Assembly: GCF_003851685.1 (NCBI RefSeq)
Contig: NZ_CP027727.1
Location: 5,456,001-5,520,000 of the forward strand
Reading direction: 5' to 3'
DNA: 64,000 bases
From: Pseudomonas sp. R5-89-07
Lineage (GTDB): Bacteria; Pseudomonadota; Gammaproteobacteria; Pseudomonadales; Pseudomonadaceae
Made by a program: the position numbers and the translations under genes. The notes under the pieces were generated by a model that was given only the letters and a program-made list of their open reading frames with translations, did not search any database and had not been told where the DNA came from. This document shows, in pieces, positions 44,857-54,499 of this stretch. How positions within the stretch are numbered: the first letter of the stretch is position 1; every line of letters starts with the position of its first letter.

Positions 44857-45804
44857 ATGAAAGGTTCACCCTCGTTGTTGTTGGCCGCCATGCTGAGTCT
44901 GCCAGTCATGGCGCACGCCGCAGAACCGGAACAATGCAAGACCGTCAATTTCTCCGATGTCGGCTGGACCGACATCACCGTCACCACCGCGACTACCAGC
45001 GAAATCCTCAAGGGCCTGGGCTACAAGCCGCGCACCACGATGATTTCGGTGCCAGTGACTTACAAGTCGCTGGCCGACGGCAAGAACATGGATATTTTCC
45101 TCGGCAACTGGATGCCGACCATGGAAAACGACATCAAGCAGTACCGCGATGCCGGCACCGTGGAAACCGTACGCGCCAACCTGGAGAACGCCAAGTACAC
45201 CCTGGCGGTACCCGAAGCGCTGTATGACAAGGGCCTGAAAGACTTCGCCGATATCGTCAAATTCAAGGACGAGCTGGGCGGCAAGATCTACGGCATCGAG
45301 CCGGGTAACGACGGTAACCGCACCATCCAGACACTGATCGACAAGGATGCCTTTGGCCTCAAGAAGGCCGGTTTCAAAGTCGTGGAATCCAGCGAAGCCG
45401 GTATGCTCTCCCAGGTCGAGCGCGCCACCAAGCGCGGCCAGGCCATCGTGTTCCTCGGCTGGGAACCGCACCCAATGAACACCCGGTTCAAGATGAAGTA
45501 CCTGACCGGGGGTGACGATTCGTTCGGCCCCAACTACGGCCAGGCCACCATCTACACCAACACCCGCAAGGGCTACACCCAGGAATGCAGCAACGTCGGC
45601 CAGCTGCTGAAAAACCTGCAGTTCACGCTGAACATGGAAAGCACACTGATGGGCAACGTCCTGGACGACAAGATGAAGCCCGACGCTGCCGCCAAGGCCT
45701 GGCTGCAGAAGAACCCGCAAATCCTCGACACCTGGCTGGCCGGTGTCACCACCGTTGATGGCCAACCCGGTCTCGATGCCGTCAAGGCTTACCTCGCCAA
45801 ATAG
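44857..45804 (+). CDS. cbcX: Choline-binding periplasmic protein of the CbcXWV ABC transporter
   Basis: A 315-residue periplasmic binding protein with a signal peptide (SLLLAAMLSLPVMAHA). Trp/Tyr cage residues appear in SDVGWTDITVTT, FLGNWMPTMEND and FLGWEPHPMNTRF. The two Cys are those of the mature N-terminus and CSNVGQ. It delivers choline to CbcWV. The start at 44857 has CAGGAG nine bases upstream; the frame opens earlier. A strong hairpin separates it from cbcW, consistent with extra binding-protein production. Confidence 0.94.
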   Translation: MKGSPSLLLAAMLSLPVMAHAAEPEQCKTVNFSDVGWTDITVTTATTSEILKGLGYKPRTTMISVPVTYKSLADGKNMDIFLGNWMPTMENDIKQYRDAGTVETVRANLENAKYTLAVPEALYDKGLKDFADIVKFKDELGGKIYGIEPGNDGNRTIQTLIDKDAFGLKKAGFKVVESSEAGMLSQVERATKRGQAIVFLGWEPHPMNTRFKMKYLTGGDDSFGPNYGQATIYTNTRKGYTQECSNVGQLLKNLQFTLNMESTLMGNVLDDKMKPDAAAKAWLQKNPQILDTWLAGVTTVDGQPGLDAVKAYLAK

Positions 45805-45815
45805 CACCCGCTGAC

Positions 45816-45839
45816 CCCGGGGCGGTGCGCTGCCCCGGG
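45816..45839 (+). other. Stable hairpin between cbcX and cbcW
   Basis: The stem CCCGGGGC/GCCCCGGG with an eight-base loop is followed by ATGTTTT. It could be a partial terminator or protect the cbcX 3' end from decay. Confidence 0.75.
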
Positions 45840-45874
45840 ATGTTTTCCCTCTTCGCATGTGGACATTCACTACC

Positions 45875-46720
45875 ATGCTGACTGAACAGAAAATCCCACT
45901 AGGCCAGTACATCGCTGCCTTCGTCGAATGGTTGACCCAACACGGCGCCAACTACTTCGACGCAATCGCATCGACACTGGAAACGATGATCCACGGCGTG
46001 ACGTTTGCGCTGACCTGGTTCAATCCGCTGGCATTGATCGGTCTGATTGCGCTGCTGGCTCACTTTATCCAACGTAAATGGGGACTGACCGTCTTTGTCA
46101 TCGCCTCCTTCCTGCTGATCCTCAACCTGGGGTACTGGCAGGAAACCATGGAAACCCTCGCGCAGGTGCTGTTCGCTACCCTGGTCTGCGTGGTCATCGG
46201 CGTGCCGCTGGGCATTGTTGCCGCGCACAAGCCGATGTTCTACACCATGATGCGGCCGGTACTCGATCTGATGCAGACCGTGCCGACCTTCGTCTACCTC
46301 ATCCCTACCCTGACCCTCTTCGGGCTGGGTGTGGTGCCCGGCCTGATTTCCACGGTGGTGTTCGCGATTGCCGCGCCGATCCGCCTGACTTACCTGGGTA
46401 TCCGCGATGTACCGCAAGAGCTGATGGACGCCGGCAAGGCCTTCGGCTGCTCGCGCCGCCAGTTGCTCTCGCGCATTGAACTGCCCCACGCCATGCCGAG
46501 CATTGCCGCCGGCATTACCCAGTGCATCATGCTGTCGCTGTCGATGGTGGTGATCGCCGCGCTGGTCGGCGCCGACGGCCTCGGCAAGCCGGTGGTCAAC
46601 GCGCTGAACACCGCCGACATCGCCCTGGGCTTTGAAGCAGGCCTTGCGATCGTGTTGCTGGCCATCATGCTCGACCGTATCTGCAAACAACCTGACGCTA
46701 AAGTAGGGGGTGATGCATGA
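45875..46720 (+). CDS. cbcW: Choline ABC transporter permease
   Basis: A 281-residue ProW-type permease. Six or so hydrophobic helices surround the EAA loop (PQELMDAGKAFGCSRRQLLSRIELPHAMP, about residues 185-213). It forms the membrane channel shared by CbcX, CaiX and the betaine-binding protein BetX in known species. I chose ATG 45875 (MLTEQKIPLGQ); an ATG six codons earlier has no better ribosome site. Its stop overlaps cbcV (ATGA). Confidence 0.93.
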   Translation: MLTEQKIPLGQYIAAFVEWLTQHGANYFDAIASTLETMIHGVTFALTWFNPLALIGLIALLAHFIQRKWGLTVFVIASFLLILNLGYWQETMETLAQVLFATLVCVVIGVPLGIVAAHKPMFYTMMRPVLDLMQTVPTFVYLIPTLTLFGLGVVPGLISTVVFAIAAPIRLTYLGIRDVPQELMDAGKAFGCSRRQLLSRIELPHAMPSIAAGITQCIMLSLSMVVIAALVGADGLGKPVVNALNTADIALGFEAGLAIVLLAIMLDRICKQPDAKVGGDA

Positions 46721-47895
46721 GCATTATCCGGTTCGACAAAGTCGACGTAATCTTTTCCAAAGACCCACGCGAAGCGCTCAAGCTGCTGGACCAGGGCATG
46801 AGCCGTAACGAAATCCTGAAGAAGACCGGGCAGATTGTCGGCGTTGAAAAAGCCAGCCTGGATATCGAGAAAGGCGAGATCTGTGTGCTGATGGGCCTGT
46901 CGGGCTCGGGCAAATCCAGTCTGCTGCGCTGCATCAACGGCCTCAACACGGTCAGCCGTGGCCAGTTGTTCGTGGAACATGAAGGGCGCCAAATCGACAT
47001 CGCGTCCTGCACCCCCGCCGAGCTGAAGATGATGCGCACCAAGCGCATCGCCATGGTGTTCCAGAAGTTCGCCCTGATGCCCTGGCTGACGGTGCGCGAA
47101 AACATCAGCTTCGGCCTGGAAATGCAAGGCCGCCCGGAGAAGGAGCGACGCACGCTGGTCGACGAGAAACTCGAACTGGTGGGCCTGAGCCAATGGCGCA
47201 ACAAGAAGCCCGATGAGCTGTCCGGCGGCATGCAACAGCGCGTGGGCCTGGCCCGTGCGCTGGCGATGGACGCCGACATCCTGCTGATGGACGAACCCTT
47301 CTCCGCCCTCGACCCGCTGATTCGCCAGGGCCTGCAGGATGAACTGCTGGAACTGCAACGCAAGCTGAGCAAGACCATCGTGTTCGTCAGCCACGACCTC
47401 GACGAAGCCCTCAAGCTCGGCAGCCGCATTGCGATCATGAAAGACGGCAAGATCATCCAGTACAGCGTGCCGGAAGAGATCGTGCTGAACCCGGCGGACG
47501 ACTATGTGCGCACCTTCGTCGCCCACACCAACCCGCTGAACGTACTGTGCGGCCGCAGCCTGATGCGCACGCTGGATAACTGCACGCGTGTGAACGGCTC
47601 GGTATGCCTGGACCCAGGCGGCGACTCCTGGCTGGACCTGGCCGAAGGCAACACCATCAAGGGCGCACGCCAGAACGGCGCAGTGATGAACCTGCAGAAC
47701 TGGGCACCGGGGCAAGCGGTGGAAGGCCTGGGCCGCGTGCCAACGCTGGTGGATTCGAATATCGGCATGCGTGATGCGCTGCAGATTCGCTATCAGACGG
47801 GCAACAAGCTGGTGCTGCACGACAACAACAAGGTAGTGGGAATACTGGGCGACAGTGAGCTCTACCATGCCCTGCTGGGCAAGAACCTGGGCTAA
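46717..47895 (+). CDS. cbcV: Choline ABC transporter ATP-binding protein
   Basis: A 392-residue ProV-type ATPase. Walker A is GLSGSGKSS (about 63-71), the signature is LSGGMQQRVGLARALA, and Walker B is ILLMDEPFSALD. A C-terminal CBS-like regulatory segment (about 280-390) follows. It powers CbcW. It ends the operon; a REP pair follows. Confidence 0.95.
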   Translation: MSIIRFDKVDVIFSKDPREALKLLDQGMSRNEILKKTGQIVGVEKASLDIEKGEICVLMGLSGSGKSSLLRCINGLNTVSRGQLFVEHEGRQIDIASCTPAELKMMRTKRIAMVFQKFALMPWLTVRENISFGLEMQGRPEKERRTLVDEKLELVGLSQWRNKKPDELSGGMQQRVGLARALAMDADILLMDEPFSALDPLIRQGLQDELLELQRKLSKTIVFVSHDLDEALKLGSRIAIMKDGKIIQYSVPEEIVLNPADDYVRTFVAHTNPLNVLCGRSLMRTLDNCTRVNGSVCLDPGGDSWLDLAEGNTIKGARQNGAVMNLQNWAPGQAVEGLGRVPTLVDSNIGMRDALQIRYQTGNKLVLHDNNKVVGILGDSELYHALLGKNLG

Positions 47896-47911
47896 CAAAC
47901 ACCACAAAACC

Positions 47912-48004
47912 AATGTGGGAGGGGGCTTGCCCCCGATAGCAGTGTGTCAGTCAGCACATCTAAGACTGACACACCGCTATCGGGAGCAAGCCCCCTCCCA
48001 CATT
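47912..48004. repeat. REP pair, tail type
   Basis: Inverted arms between convergent cbcV and betT. The right arm has one change (CGGGAGC instead of CGGGGGC). Confidence 0.95.
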
Positions 48005-48021
48005 CAGAGCACTACCTGAAT

Positions 48022-50013
48022 TCAGCTGTAAACCCGGCCAAGGAGCTGGCGATGGCTTTCAAACTGATCGAGCACATCGCGGGTGATCTGCTCCTGGGCA
48101 AAGCCCATCAGGTCATATTCCTGAGGCCCGTTATGCAGGTACACCTCGGCGCGGTAGTAGCGGGTACGCTCTTCTTCGGGCACGTCATCGGGCGCCGAAG
48201 AATAGGCGTCCAGGCTGACTTCGTAGACGAACGGGTTGCCCTCCTCCATCTCGATCCGCACACCAATGCAGCGCTTGGATTTGCCCAGCAAGGTCTGCAC
48301 TTCCAGCCCCTGCTCGCGCAGCGCTGCCGCGGCTTCTTCCAGTGCCGGCGTTACGTGCTTGTCCATAAAGCGTTGCACGGTGGCCTGGCTCGGTTGCAGG
48401 TCCAGCGCGGTCAAACGCTCGCTGAACCCGCGACGCCCACGTTCAGCCAACTGCGCCTGCTCCTGTTCGATGGCCACATCCTGGCGCATGGCCTTGTGCA
48501 AACCGAACATGAACAAAATCAGCACCACCGAGAACGGCAGCCCCGCCAGCACCACCATGGTTTGCATGGCTTCGAAGTTGCCGGCAAACAGCAGACCGAT
48601 GGTCACCAGGGTGATCACCGCCGACCAGAAGATCCGCAGCCAGTGCGGCGCGTCTTCGTCCACATTGCCGCCTTTGCACGACAGGTTGGCCATCATCACC
48701 GCGCCGGAATCCGCTGGCGTCAGGAACAGCACGAAGCCCACGAAGATCGACACACCGATGACGATTTTCGACGCCGGGTAATGCTCCAGCAACTGGTAGA
48801 TGGCCATGGACGGCTGTTCCAGCGCGGTCTTGCCCAGCTCCACTGCGCCATGGTTGAGCACCAGGTCCAGCGCCGAGTTACCGAAGATCGACAACCATGC
48901 CAGGGTGAAGCCCAGCGGGATCAGCAGCACACCGGCGACCAGCTCACGCACGGTACGGCCACGGGAAATACGCGCAATGAACATGCCCACGAATGGCGCC
49001 CAGGAAATCCACCAGGCCCAGTAGAACAGGGTCCACAGGCCCATCCAGCGCTCGGTCTTGTCGGCGTCGCCTTCGTACACATAGAGGTCGAAGGTTTTCA
49101 GGATGATGCCGTTGAGGTAGTCACCGGTGTTCTGCACCAGGCCGTTGAGTAGGTGCAGGGTGGGGCCGAACAGCAGCACGAAGATCAGCAAACCACTGAA
49201 CAGTACGATGTTGAGGTTGGACAGGCGGCGAATGCCGTTCTCCACGCCGGACACCGCGGCGATGGTCGCCACCGTGCTCATCACGATGATCACGATCAAC
49301 AAGTTGGTGTTGCTGTGCGCCATGCCGAACAGGTTTTCCAACCCGGACGACACCTGCATCGAACCAATCCCCAGGTTGGTCACCAGGCCGAGCAGGGTCA
49401 CGAACATGCCGAAACCGTCCACCGCATGGCCGGCCGCGCCCTTGACCCAGCGCTCGCCCACCAGCGGGTACAGCGCCGAACGTAAGGCCAGCGGCTGGTT
49501 ATGACGGTACGCAAAGTACGCCACGGCGAGGCCGACCAGCGCATAGATCGCCCAGCCATGCAGGCCCCAGTGCAGGAAGGTCAGTTGCAGCGCCTGGCGT
49601 GCCGCACTGTTGCTGGCGGCCGCGCCTTCGGGCGGGTTGAAGTAGTGGTCCAGGGGCTCGGAGGCGCCGAAGTACAGCAGCGAGATGCCGATGCCCGACG
49701 AGAACAGCATGCCGGCCCAGGCGCCGTAGCTGAAGTCCGGGGTGTCGTCCTTGCTACCGAGTTTCAGTTTGCCGTAGGACGAAAATGCCAGGCCGACCAC
49801 AAACACCAGGTAGGCGGCGATGACCACCATGTAGTACCAGCCGAAGCTTTTCGACAGCCAGGCCTGGGCGATGCCGAGCATGCGTCCGGCCTCCTGCGGG
49901 GCGATGATCAGGATGGCGGTCAACAGCAGAATCAGCGCGGTGGAGGTGTAGAACACCCAACCGTTGACCCGCACCTTTTCCGGCGGGGTCTTTATAAGAG
50001 AGGCAGAACTCAT
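48022..50013 (-). CDS. betT: High-affinity choline transporter, BCCT family
   Basis: A 663-residue betaine/choline/carnitine transporter. Twelve helices span about residues 15-515. The BCCT signature with Trp-rich helix 8 is MGLWTLFYWAWWISWAPFVGMFIARISRGRTVRE. The cytosolic C-terminal tail of about 140 residues is the osmosensing-type extension of BetT. I chose ATG 50013 (MSSASLIKTPPEKVRVNGW); the frame starts 20 codons earlier. It is divergent from betIBA and likely under BetI control. Confidence 0.95.
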   Translation of the reverse strand: MSSASLIKTPPEKVRVNGWVFYTSTALILLLTAILIIAPQEAGRMLGIAQAWLSKSFGWYYMVVIAAYLVFVVGLAFSSYGKLKLGSKDDTPDFSYGAWAGMLFSSGIGISLLYFGASEPLDHYFNPPEGAAASNSAARQALQLTFLHWGLHGWAIYALVGLAVAYFAYRHNQPLALRSALYPLVGERWVKGAAGHAVDGFGMFVTLLGLVTNLGIGSMQVSSGLENLFGMAHSNTNLLIVIIVMSTVATIAAVSGVENGIRRLSNLNIVLFSGLLIFVLLFGPTLHLLNGLVQNTGDYLNGIILKTFDLYVYEGDADKTERWMGLWTLFYWAWWISWAPFVGMFIARISRGRTVRELVAGVLLIPLGFTLAWLSIFGNSALDLVLNHGAVELGKTALEQPSMAIYQLLEHYPASKIVIGVSIFVGFVLFLTPADSGAVMMANLSCKGGNVDEDAPHWLRIFWSAVITLVTIGLLFAGNFEAMQTMVVLAGLPFSVVLILFMFGLHKAMRQDVAIEQEQAQLAERGRRGFSERLTALDLQPSQATVQRFMDKHVTPALEEAAAALREQGLEVQTLLGKSKRCIGVRIEMEEGNPFVYEVSLDAYSSAPDDVPEEERTRYYRAEVYLHNGPQEYDLMGFAQEQITRDVLDQFESHRQLLGRVYS

Positions 50014-50346
50014 GGCGCAGATGCTCCGGGCAGTGCGAGAGAGAAACACAAGGCAACGGTTATCCCGGGACATCGATTTTTCGGCAGTCGACGGACGGGT
50101 GTTATAAAGACACCCCGAAAATTCTTGAACCCGCCCAAGCGTCGGGCAGGCCCTGATACAGCCGGTTTCAAGGGTTTTTGCAGGTGTCGAAGGTCGCGGC
50201 TCTCAGGTAGGAAACATCTGTAGGCAGCGACCATTTGTCGCAGATCTTATTCTTTGTTGATTGAACGTTCAATCAAAACAAAATAGACTGGCCCTCAAGC
50301 CGACAGACGTGGATCGCCTGTCGGCAGGCCAAAGGAGAGGTGCTAC
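50014..50346. promoter_or_regulatory. betT/betI divergent control region
   Basis: 333 bases carrying the BetI palindrome (50257-50276), an inverted repeat GCGAC-CATTT-GTCGC (50227-50241), another GTCGC (50193-50197), and a hairpin GGGTGT/ACACCC (50097-50115). The GCGAC elements resemble those upstream of other betaine genes. Confidence 0.6.
50257..50276. promoter_or_regulatory. BetI operator palindrome
   Basis: TTGATTGAACGTTCAATCAA is a perfect 20-base dyad, with the TTGAACGTTCAA core typical of BetI sites. It lies 70 bases before betI. Confidence 0.92.
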
Positions 50347-50940
50347 ATGCCCAAGGTCGGTATGCAACCCATACGCCGCCAACAATTGATCGAAGCCACA
50401 TTAACGGCCATCGATCAGGTCGGGATGGGGGATGCCAGCATTGCGCTGATCGCCCGTCTGGCGGGTGTCTCGAACGGCATCATCAGTCACTACTTTCAGG
50501 ACAAGAACGGCCTGATCGCAGCGACGATGCGTTACCTGATGAACGCGCTGATCGAGAACGTCCAGGAACGCCGACGTGCCCTGAACGATGACAGCCCACG
50601 GGCGCATCTTCGGGTGATCATCGAAGGCAACTTCGACGCCAGCCAGGTCAACGGCCCGGCAATGAAAACCTGGCTGGCCTTCTGGGCCACCAGCATGCAC
50701 CACCCGTCTTTGCACAGGTTGCAGCGGATCAACGATCACCGTCTGTATTCCAACCTGTGCTGCCAGTTCCGCCGCGCGATGCCGTTACCCGAGGCTCGCA
50801 GCGCAGCTCGAGGCCTGGCGGCCCTGATCGACGGTTTGTGGTTGCGCGGTGCCCTGTCGGGAGACGCTTTCGACACGGAGCAGGCGCAACGGATCGCTTA
50901 CGAATACATGGATTTCCAATTGGCCAAGCAGGTGAGTTAG
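50347..50940 (+). CDS. betI: TetR-family choline-responsive repressor
   Basis: A 197-residue repressor. The N-terminal helix-turn-helix (about 25-55) is [37 protein letters not shown]. The C-terminal choline-binding domain has [21 protein letters not shown]. It begins the betIBA operon and binds the palindrome upstream; choline relieves repression in relatives. AGGAGAGG precedes the ATG. Confidence 0.96.
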   Translation: MPKVGMQPIRRQQLIEATLTAIDQVGMGDASIALIARLAGVSNGIISHYFQDKNGLIAATMRYLMNALIENVQERRRALNDDSPRAHLRVIIEGNFDASQVNGPAMKTWLAFWATSMHHPSLHRLQRINDHRLYSNLCCQFRRAMPLPEARSAARGLAALIDGLWLRGALSGDAFDTEQAQRIAYEYMDFQLAKQVS

Positions 50941-51001
50941 AGCACCTATAACCGCTCAACTCCCGAACCGTGCCAACCACTTATGCACTTGCGAGGACTT
51001 T

Positions 51002-52474
51002 ATGGCCCGTTTCGAACTGCAAAAACTCTACATTGACGGCGGCTACAGCGACGCTGGCAGCGATGCCACCTTCGAAGCCATCAACCCGGCTAACGGTGAA
51101 GTTCTCGCCCAAGTGCAACGCGCTACGAAAGAAGACGTTGAGCGTGCCGTAGTCAGCGCCGAGAAAGGCCAGAAGATCTGGGCTGCGATGACCGCCATGG
51201 AGCGTTCGCGCATCCTGCGCCGTGCCGTCGACATCCTGCGCGAGCGCAACGATGAGCTGGCCGCCCTGGAAACCCTGGACACTGGCAAAGCCTTCTCCGA
51301 AACCAAGTACGTCGACATCGTCACTGGCGCCGACGTGCTGGAATACTACGCAGGCCTGGTGCCAGCCATCGAAGGCGAGCAGATTCCGCTGCGCGACACT
51401 TCCTTCGTCTACACCCGCCGCGAGCCGCTGGGCGTGGTGGCCGGTATCGGCGCGTGGAACTACCCGATCCAGATCGCTCTGTGGAAATCCGCACCGGCCC
51501 TGGCCGCCGGTAACGCGATGATCTTCAAGCCAAGCGAAGTCACCTCGCTGACCACCCTGAAACTGGCTGAGATCTACACCGAAGCCGGCGTTCCGGCTGG
51601 CGTGTTCAACGTGCTGACCGGCAGCGGCCGTGAAGTCGGCACCTGGCTGACCGAGCACCCACGCATCGAGAAAGTCTCGTTCACCGGCGGCACCGACACC
51701 GGCAAGAAAGTCATGGCCAGTGCTTCAAGCTCGTCGCTCAAAGACGTGACCATGGAACTGGGCGGCAAATCCCCGCTGATCATCTTCGACGACGCCGACC
51801 TCGACCGCGCCGCCGACACCGCGATGATGGCCAACTTCTACAGCTCCGGCCAGGTCTGCACCAACGGCACCCGCGTGTTCGTGCCCAAGCACCTGCAGGC
51901 GGCGTTCGAAGCCAAGATCGTCGAGCGTGTTGCCCGCATCCGCATCGGCAACCCGGAAGACGAAAACACCAACTTCGGCCCGCTGGTCAGCTTCGCCCAC
52001 ATGGAAAGCGTGCTGGGCTACATCGCCAAAGGTAAAGAGCAAGGCGCACGCCTGCTGTGCGGCGGCGACCGCCTGACCGACGGCGACTTCGCCAAAGGCG
52101 CCTTCGTGGCACCGACCGTGTTCACCGACTGCACCGACGACATGGTTATTGTCCGTGAAGAAATCTTCGGCCCGGTGATGAGCATCCTCACCTACGAAAC
52201 CGAAGAAGAAGTGATCCGCCGCGCCAACGACACCGACTTCGGTCTGGCTGCCGGCCTGGTCACCAAGGACCTGAACCGCGCCCACCGCGTGATTCATCAG
52301 TTGGAAGCCGGTATCTGCTGGATCAACGCCTGGGGCGAATCCGACGCCAAGATGCCGGTCGGTGGCTACAAGCAATCCGGTGTGGGCCGTGAGAACGGCA
52401 TCAGCTCGCTGAATAACTTCACCCGCATCAAATCGGTACAGGTCGAGCTGGGCGATTACGCCTCGGTGTTCTAA
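51002..52474 (+). CDS. betB: Betaine aldehyde dehydrogenase
   Basis: A 490-residue NAD(P)-dependent aldehyde dehydrogenase forming glycine betaine. The catalytic Glu is in MELGGKSPL (about 252) and the Cys in [16 protein letters not shown] (about 286). NAD-site SFTGGTDTG and the Asn of GAWNYP are present. It follows betI after 61 bases. Confidence 0.97.
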   Translation: MARFELQKLYIDGGYSDAGSDATFEAINPANGEVLAQVQRATKEDVERAVVSAEKGQKIWAAMTAMERSRILRRAVDILRERNDELAALETLDTGKAFSETKYVDIVTGADVLEYYAGLVPAIEGEQIPLRDTSFVYTRREPLGVVAGIGAWNYPIQIALWKSAPALAAGNAMIFKPSEVTSLTTLKLAEIYTEAGVPAGVFNVLTGSGREVGTWLTEHPRIEKVSFTGGTDTGKKVMASASSSSLKDVTMELGGKSPLIIFDDADLDRAADTAMMANFYSSGQVCTNGTRVFVPKHLQAAFEAKIVERVARIRIGNPEDENTNFGPLVSFAHMESVLGYIAKGKEQGARLLCGGDRLTDGDFAKGAFVAPTVFTDCTDDMVIVREEIFGPVMSILTYETEEEVIRRANDTDFGLAAGLVTKDLNRAHRVIHQLEAGICWINAWGESDAKMPVGGYKQSGVGRENGISSLNNFTRIKSVQVELGDYASVF

Positions 52475-52503
52475 GAACCCGAGCCTTGTATTGCCTTTGA
52501 GGC

Positions 52504-52577
52504 CGCCATCGGGGGCAAGCCCCCTCCCACATTTGGAATGCGTTCCCCTGTGGGAGGGGGCTTGCCCCCGATGAGGC
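52504..52577. repeat. REP pair, head type
   Basis: Inverted arms between betB and betA, with a spacer almost identical to that of the pair at 41379, which suggests recent copying. Confidence 0.95.
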
Positions 52578-52611
52578 CCGACCTGACCACACTTCAAAGA
52601 GGGTGCATTCA

Positions 52612-54318
52612 ATGTCCCAAGAATACGACTACATCATTGTGGGTGCCGGCTCCGCGGGCAACACCCTGGCGACCCGTCTGACCGAAGACGAAGGCGTCAC
52701 CGTGCTGTTGCTGGAAGCCGGTGGCCCGGACTACCGCCTCGACTTCCGTACCCAGATGCCGGCCGCCCTGGCGTTCCCGCTGCAGGGCCGCCGCTACAAC
52801 TGGGCCTACGAAACCGACCCTGAGCCACACATGGACGGGCGCCGGATGGAATGCGGTCGCGGCAAGGGCCTGGGTGGCTCTTCCCTGATCAACGGCATGT
52901 GCTACATCCGCGGCAACGCCATGGACTACGACAACTGGTCGAAGCTGCCGGGCCTTGAAGACTGGACCTACCTGGACTGCCTGCCGTACTTTCGCAAGGC
53001 CGAAACCCGTGACATCGGCCCCAACGATTGGCACGGCGGCGATGGCCCGGTCAGCGTGACCACGCCCAAGGCAGGCAACAACCCGCTGTTCCACGCCATG
53101 GTTGAAGCGGGCGTGCAGGCCGGTTACCCGCGTACCGAAGACTTGAACGGCTACCAGCAGGAAGGCTTCGGCCCGATGGACCGTACCGTCACGCCCAACG
53201 GCCGTCGCGCCAGCACCGCGCGCGGTTACCTGGACACCGCCAAGAAGCGTTCGACCCTGACCATCGTCACCCACGCCCTCACCGACAAGGTGTTGTTCGA
53301 AGGCAAGCGTGCGGTCGGCGTGCGTTACCTGATCGGCGCCGCCGAAGAGCGCGTCGAAGCCCGTGCACGCAAGGAAGTGCTGGTGTGCAGCGGTGCAATC
53401 GCTTCGCCGCAGCTGCTGCAACGCTCCGGCGTCGGCCCGGCCAAACTGCTGGAAAGCCTCGATATCCCGGTGGTCCACGACCTGCCAGGCGTGGGTGAAA
53501 ACCTGCAGGATCACCTTGAGCTGTACCTGCAATACGCCTGCACTCAGCCGGTGTCGCTGTACCCTTCGCTGCTCTGGTACAACCAGCCGGCGATTGGCGC
53601 CGAGTGGCTGTTCAACGGCACCGGGATCGGCGCCAGCAACCAGTTCGAAGCGGGCGGTTTCATCCGTACCCGTGAAGAATTCGAATGGCCGAACATCCAG
53701 TACCATTTCCTGCCCGTGGCGATTAACTACAACGGCAGCAACGGCGTCAAAGAGCATGGTTTCCAGGCCCACATGGGCTCCATGCGTTCGCCGAGCCGTG
53801 GCCGCATCCAGCTGAAGTCGAAGAACCCACGGGACTACCCGAGCATCCTCTTCAACTACATGGCCACCGAGCAGGACTGGCAGGAATTTCGCGACGGCAT
53901 CCGTCTGACCCGTGAAATCATGCAGCAGCCGGCGCTGGACCCGTACCGTGGCCGCGAAATCAGCCCAGGTATCGACGTGCAAACCGATGAACAGCTCGAC
54001 AAATTCATCCGCGAGCACGCCGAGACCGCGTTCCACCCGTCCTGCTCGTGCAAGATGGGCACCGACGAGATGGCGGTGGTGGATGGCGAAGGCCGTGTGC
54101 ACGGCATGCAGGGTCTGCGTGTGGTCGATGCGTCGATCATGCCGATCATCACCACCGGCAACCTGAACGCGCCAACGATCATGATCGCCGAGAAAATCGC
54201 CGACAAGATCCGCGGGCGCCAGCCGCTGCCGCGCAGCACCGCCGACTACTACGTGGCCGGCGATGCGCCGGTGCGTGGCAAGCCGTTGCGTGAAGTAGGG
54301 CCGCTGCGCAATAACTGA
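52612..54318 (+). CDS. betA: Choline dehydrogenase
   Basis: A 568-residue membrane-associated GMC-family FAD enzyme oxidising choline to betaine aldehyde. The FAD motif is [17 protein letters not shown] (about 6-22). GMC signatures are [20 protein letters not shown] and [16 protein letters not shown]. Near the C-terminus [10 protein letters not shown] holds the catalytic His, and [15 protein letters not shown] closes it. I chose ATG 52612 (AGAGGG eight bases upstream) rather than a GTG three codons earlier. Confidence 0.97.
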   Translation: MSQEYDYIIVGAGSAGNTLATRLTEDEGVTVLLLEAGGPDYRLDFRTQMPAALAFPLQGRRYNWAYETDPEPHMDGRRMECGRGKGLGGSSLINGMCYIRGNAMDYDNWSKLPGLEDWTYLDCLPYFRKAETRDIGPNDWHGGDGPVSVTTPKAGNNPLFHAMVEAGVQAGYPRTEDLNGYQQEGFGPMDRTVTPNGRRASTARGYLDTAKKRSTLTIVTHALTDKVLFEGKRAVGVRYLIGAAEERVEARARKEVLVCSGAIASPQLLQRSGVGPAKLLESLDIPVVHDLPGVGENLQDHLELYLQYACTQPVSLYPSLLWYNQPAIGAEWLFNGTGIGASNQFEAGGFIRTREEFEWPNIQYHFLPVAINYNGSNGVKEHGFQAHMGSMRSPSRGRIQLKSKNPRDYPSILFNYMATEQDWQEFRDGIRLTREIMQQPALDPYRGREISPGIDVQTDEQLDKFIREHAETAFHPSCSCKMGTDEMAVVDGEGRVHGMQGLRVVDASIMPIITTGNLNAPTIMIAEKIADKIRGRQPLPRSTADYYVAGDAPVRGKPLREVGPLRNN

Positions 54319-54322
54319 TACA

Positions 54323-54405
54323 CCGCTATCGGGGGCAAGCCCCCTCCCACATTTTGACCGTGTGAACCCGATCAAGTGTGGGGGGGGGGCTTGCCCCCGA
54401 TGAGG
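54323..54405. repeat. REP pair, head type, with a G10 run
   Basis: Inverted arms after betA. In the right arm GTGGGAGGGGGC has become GT plus ten Gs, giving a slippage-prone tract. Confidence 0.93.
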
Positions 54406-54499
54406 CCCCAACAAACACCACACACCTCCTTGATCGCTCCCCAGCCCGGGCCTACTCTGTTGGCCTGCCCCGCGCTGAGCCGCCCACAAGGAAGGCCCC

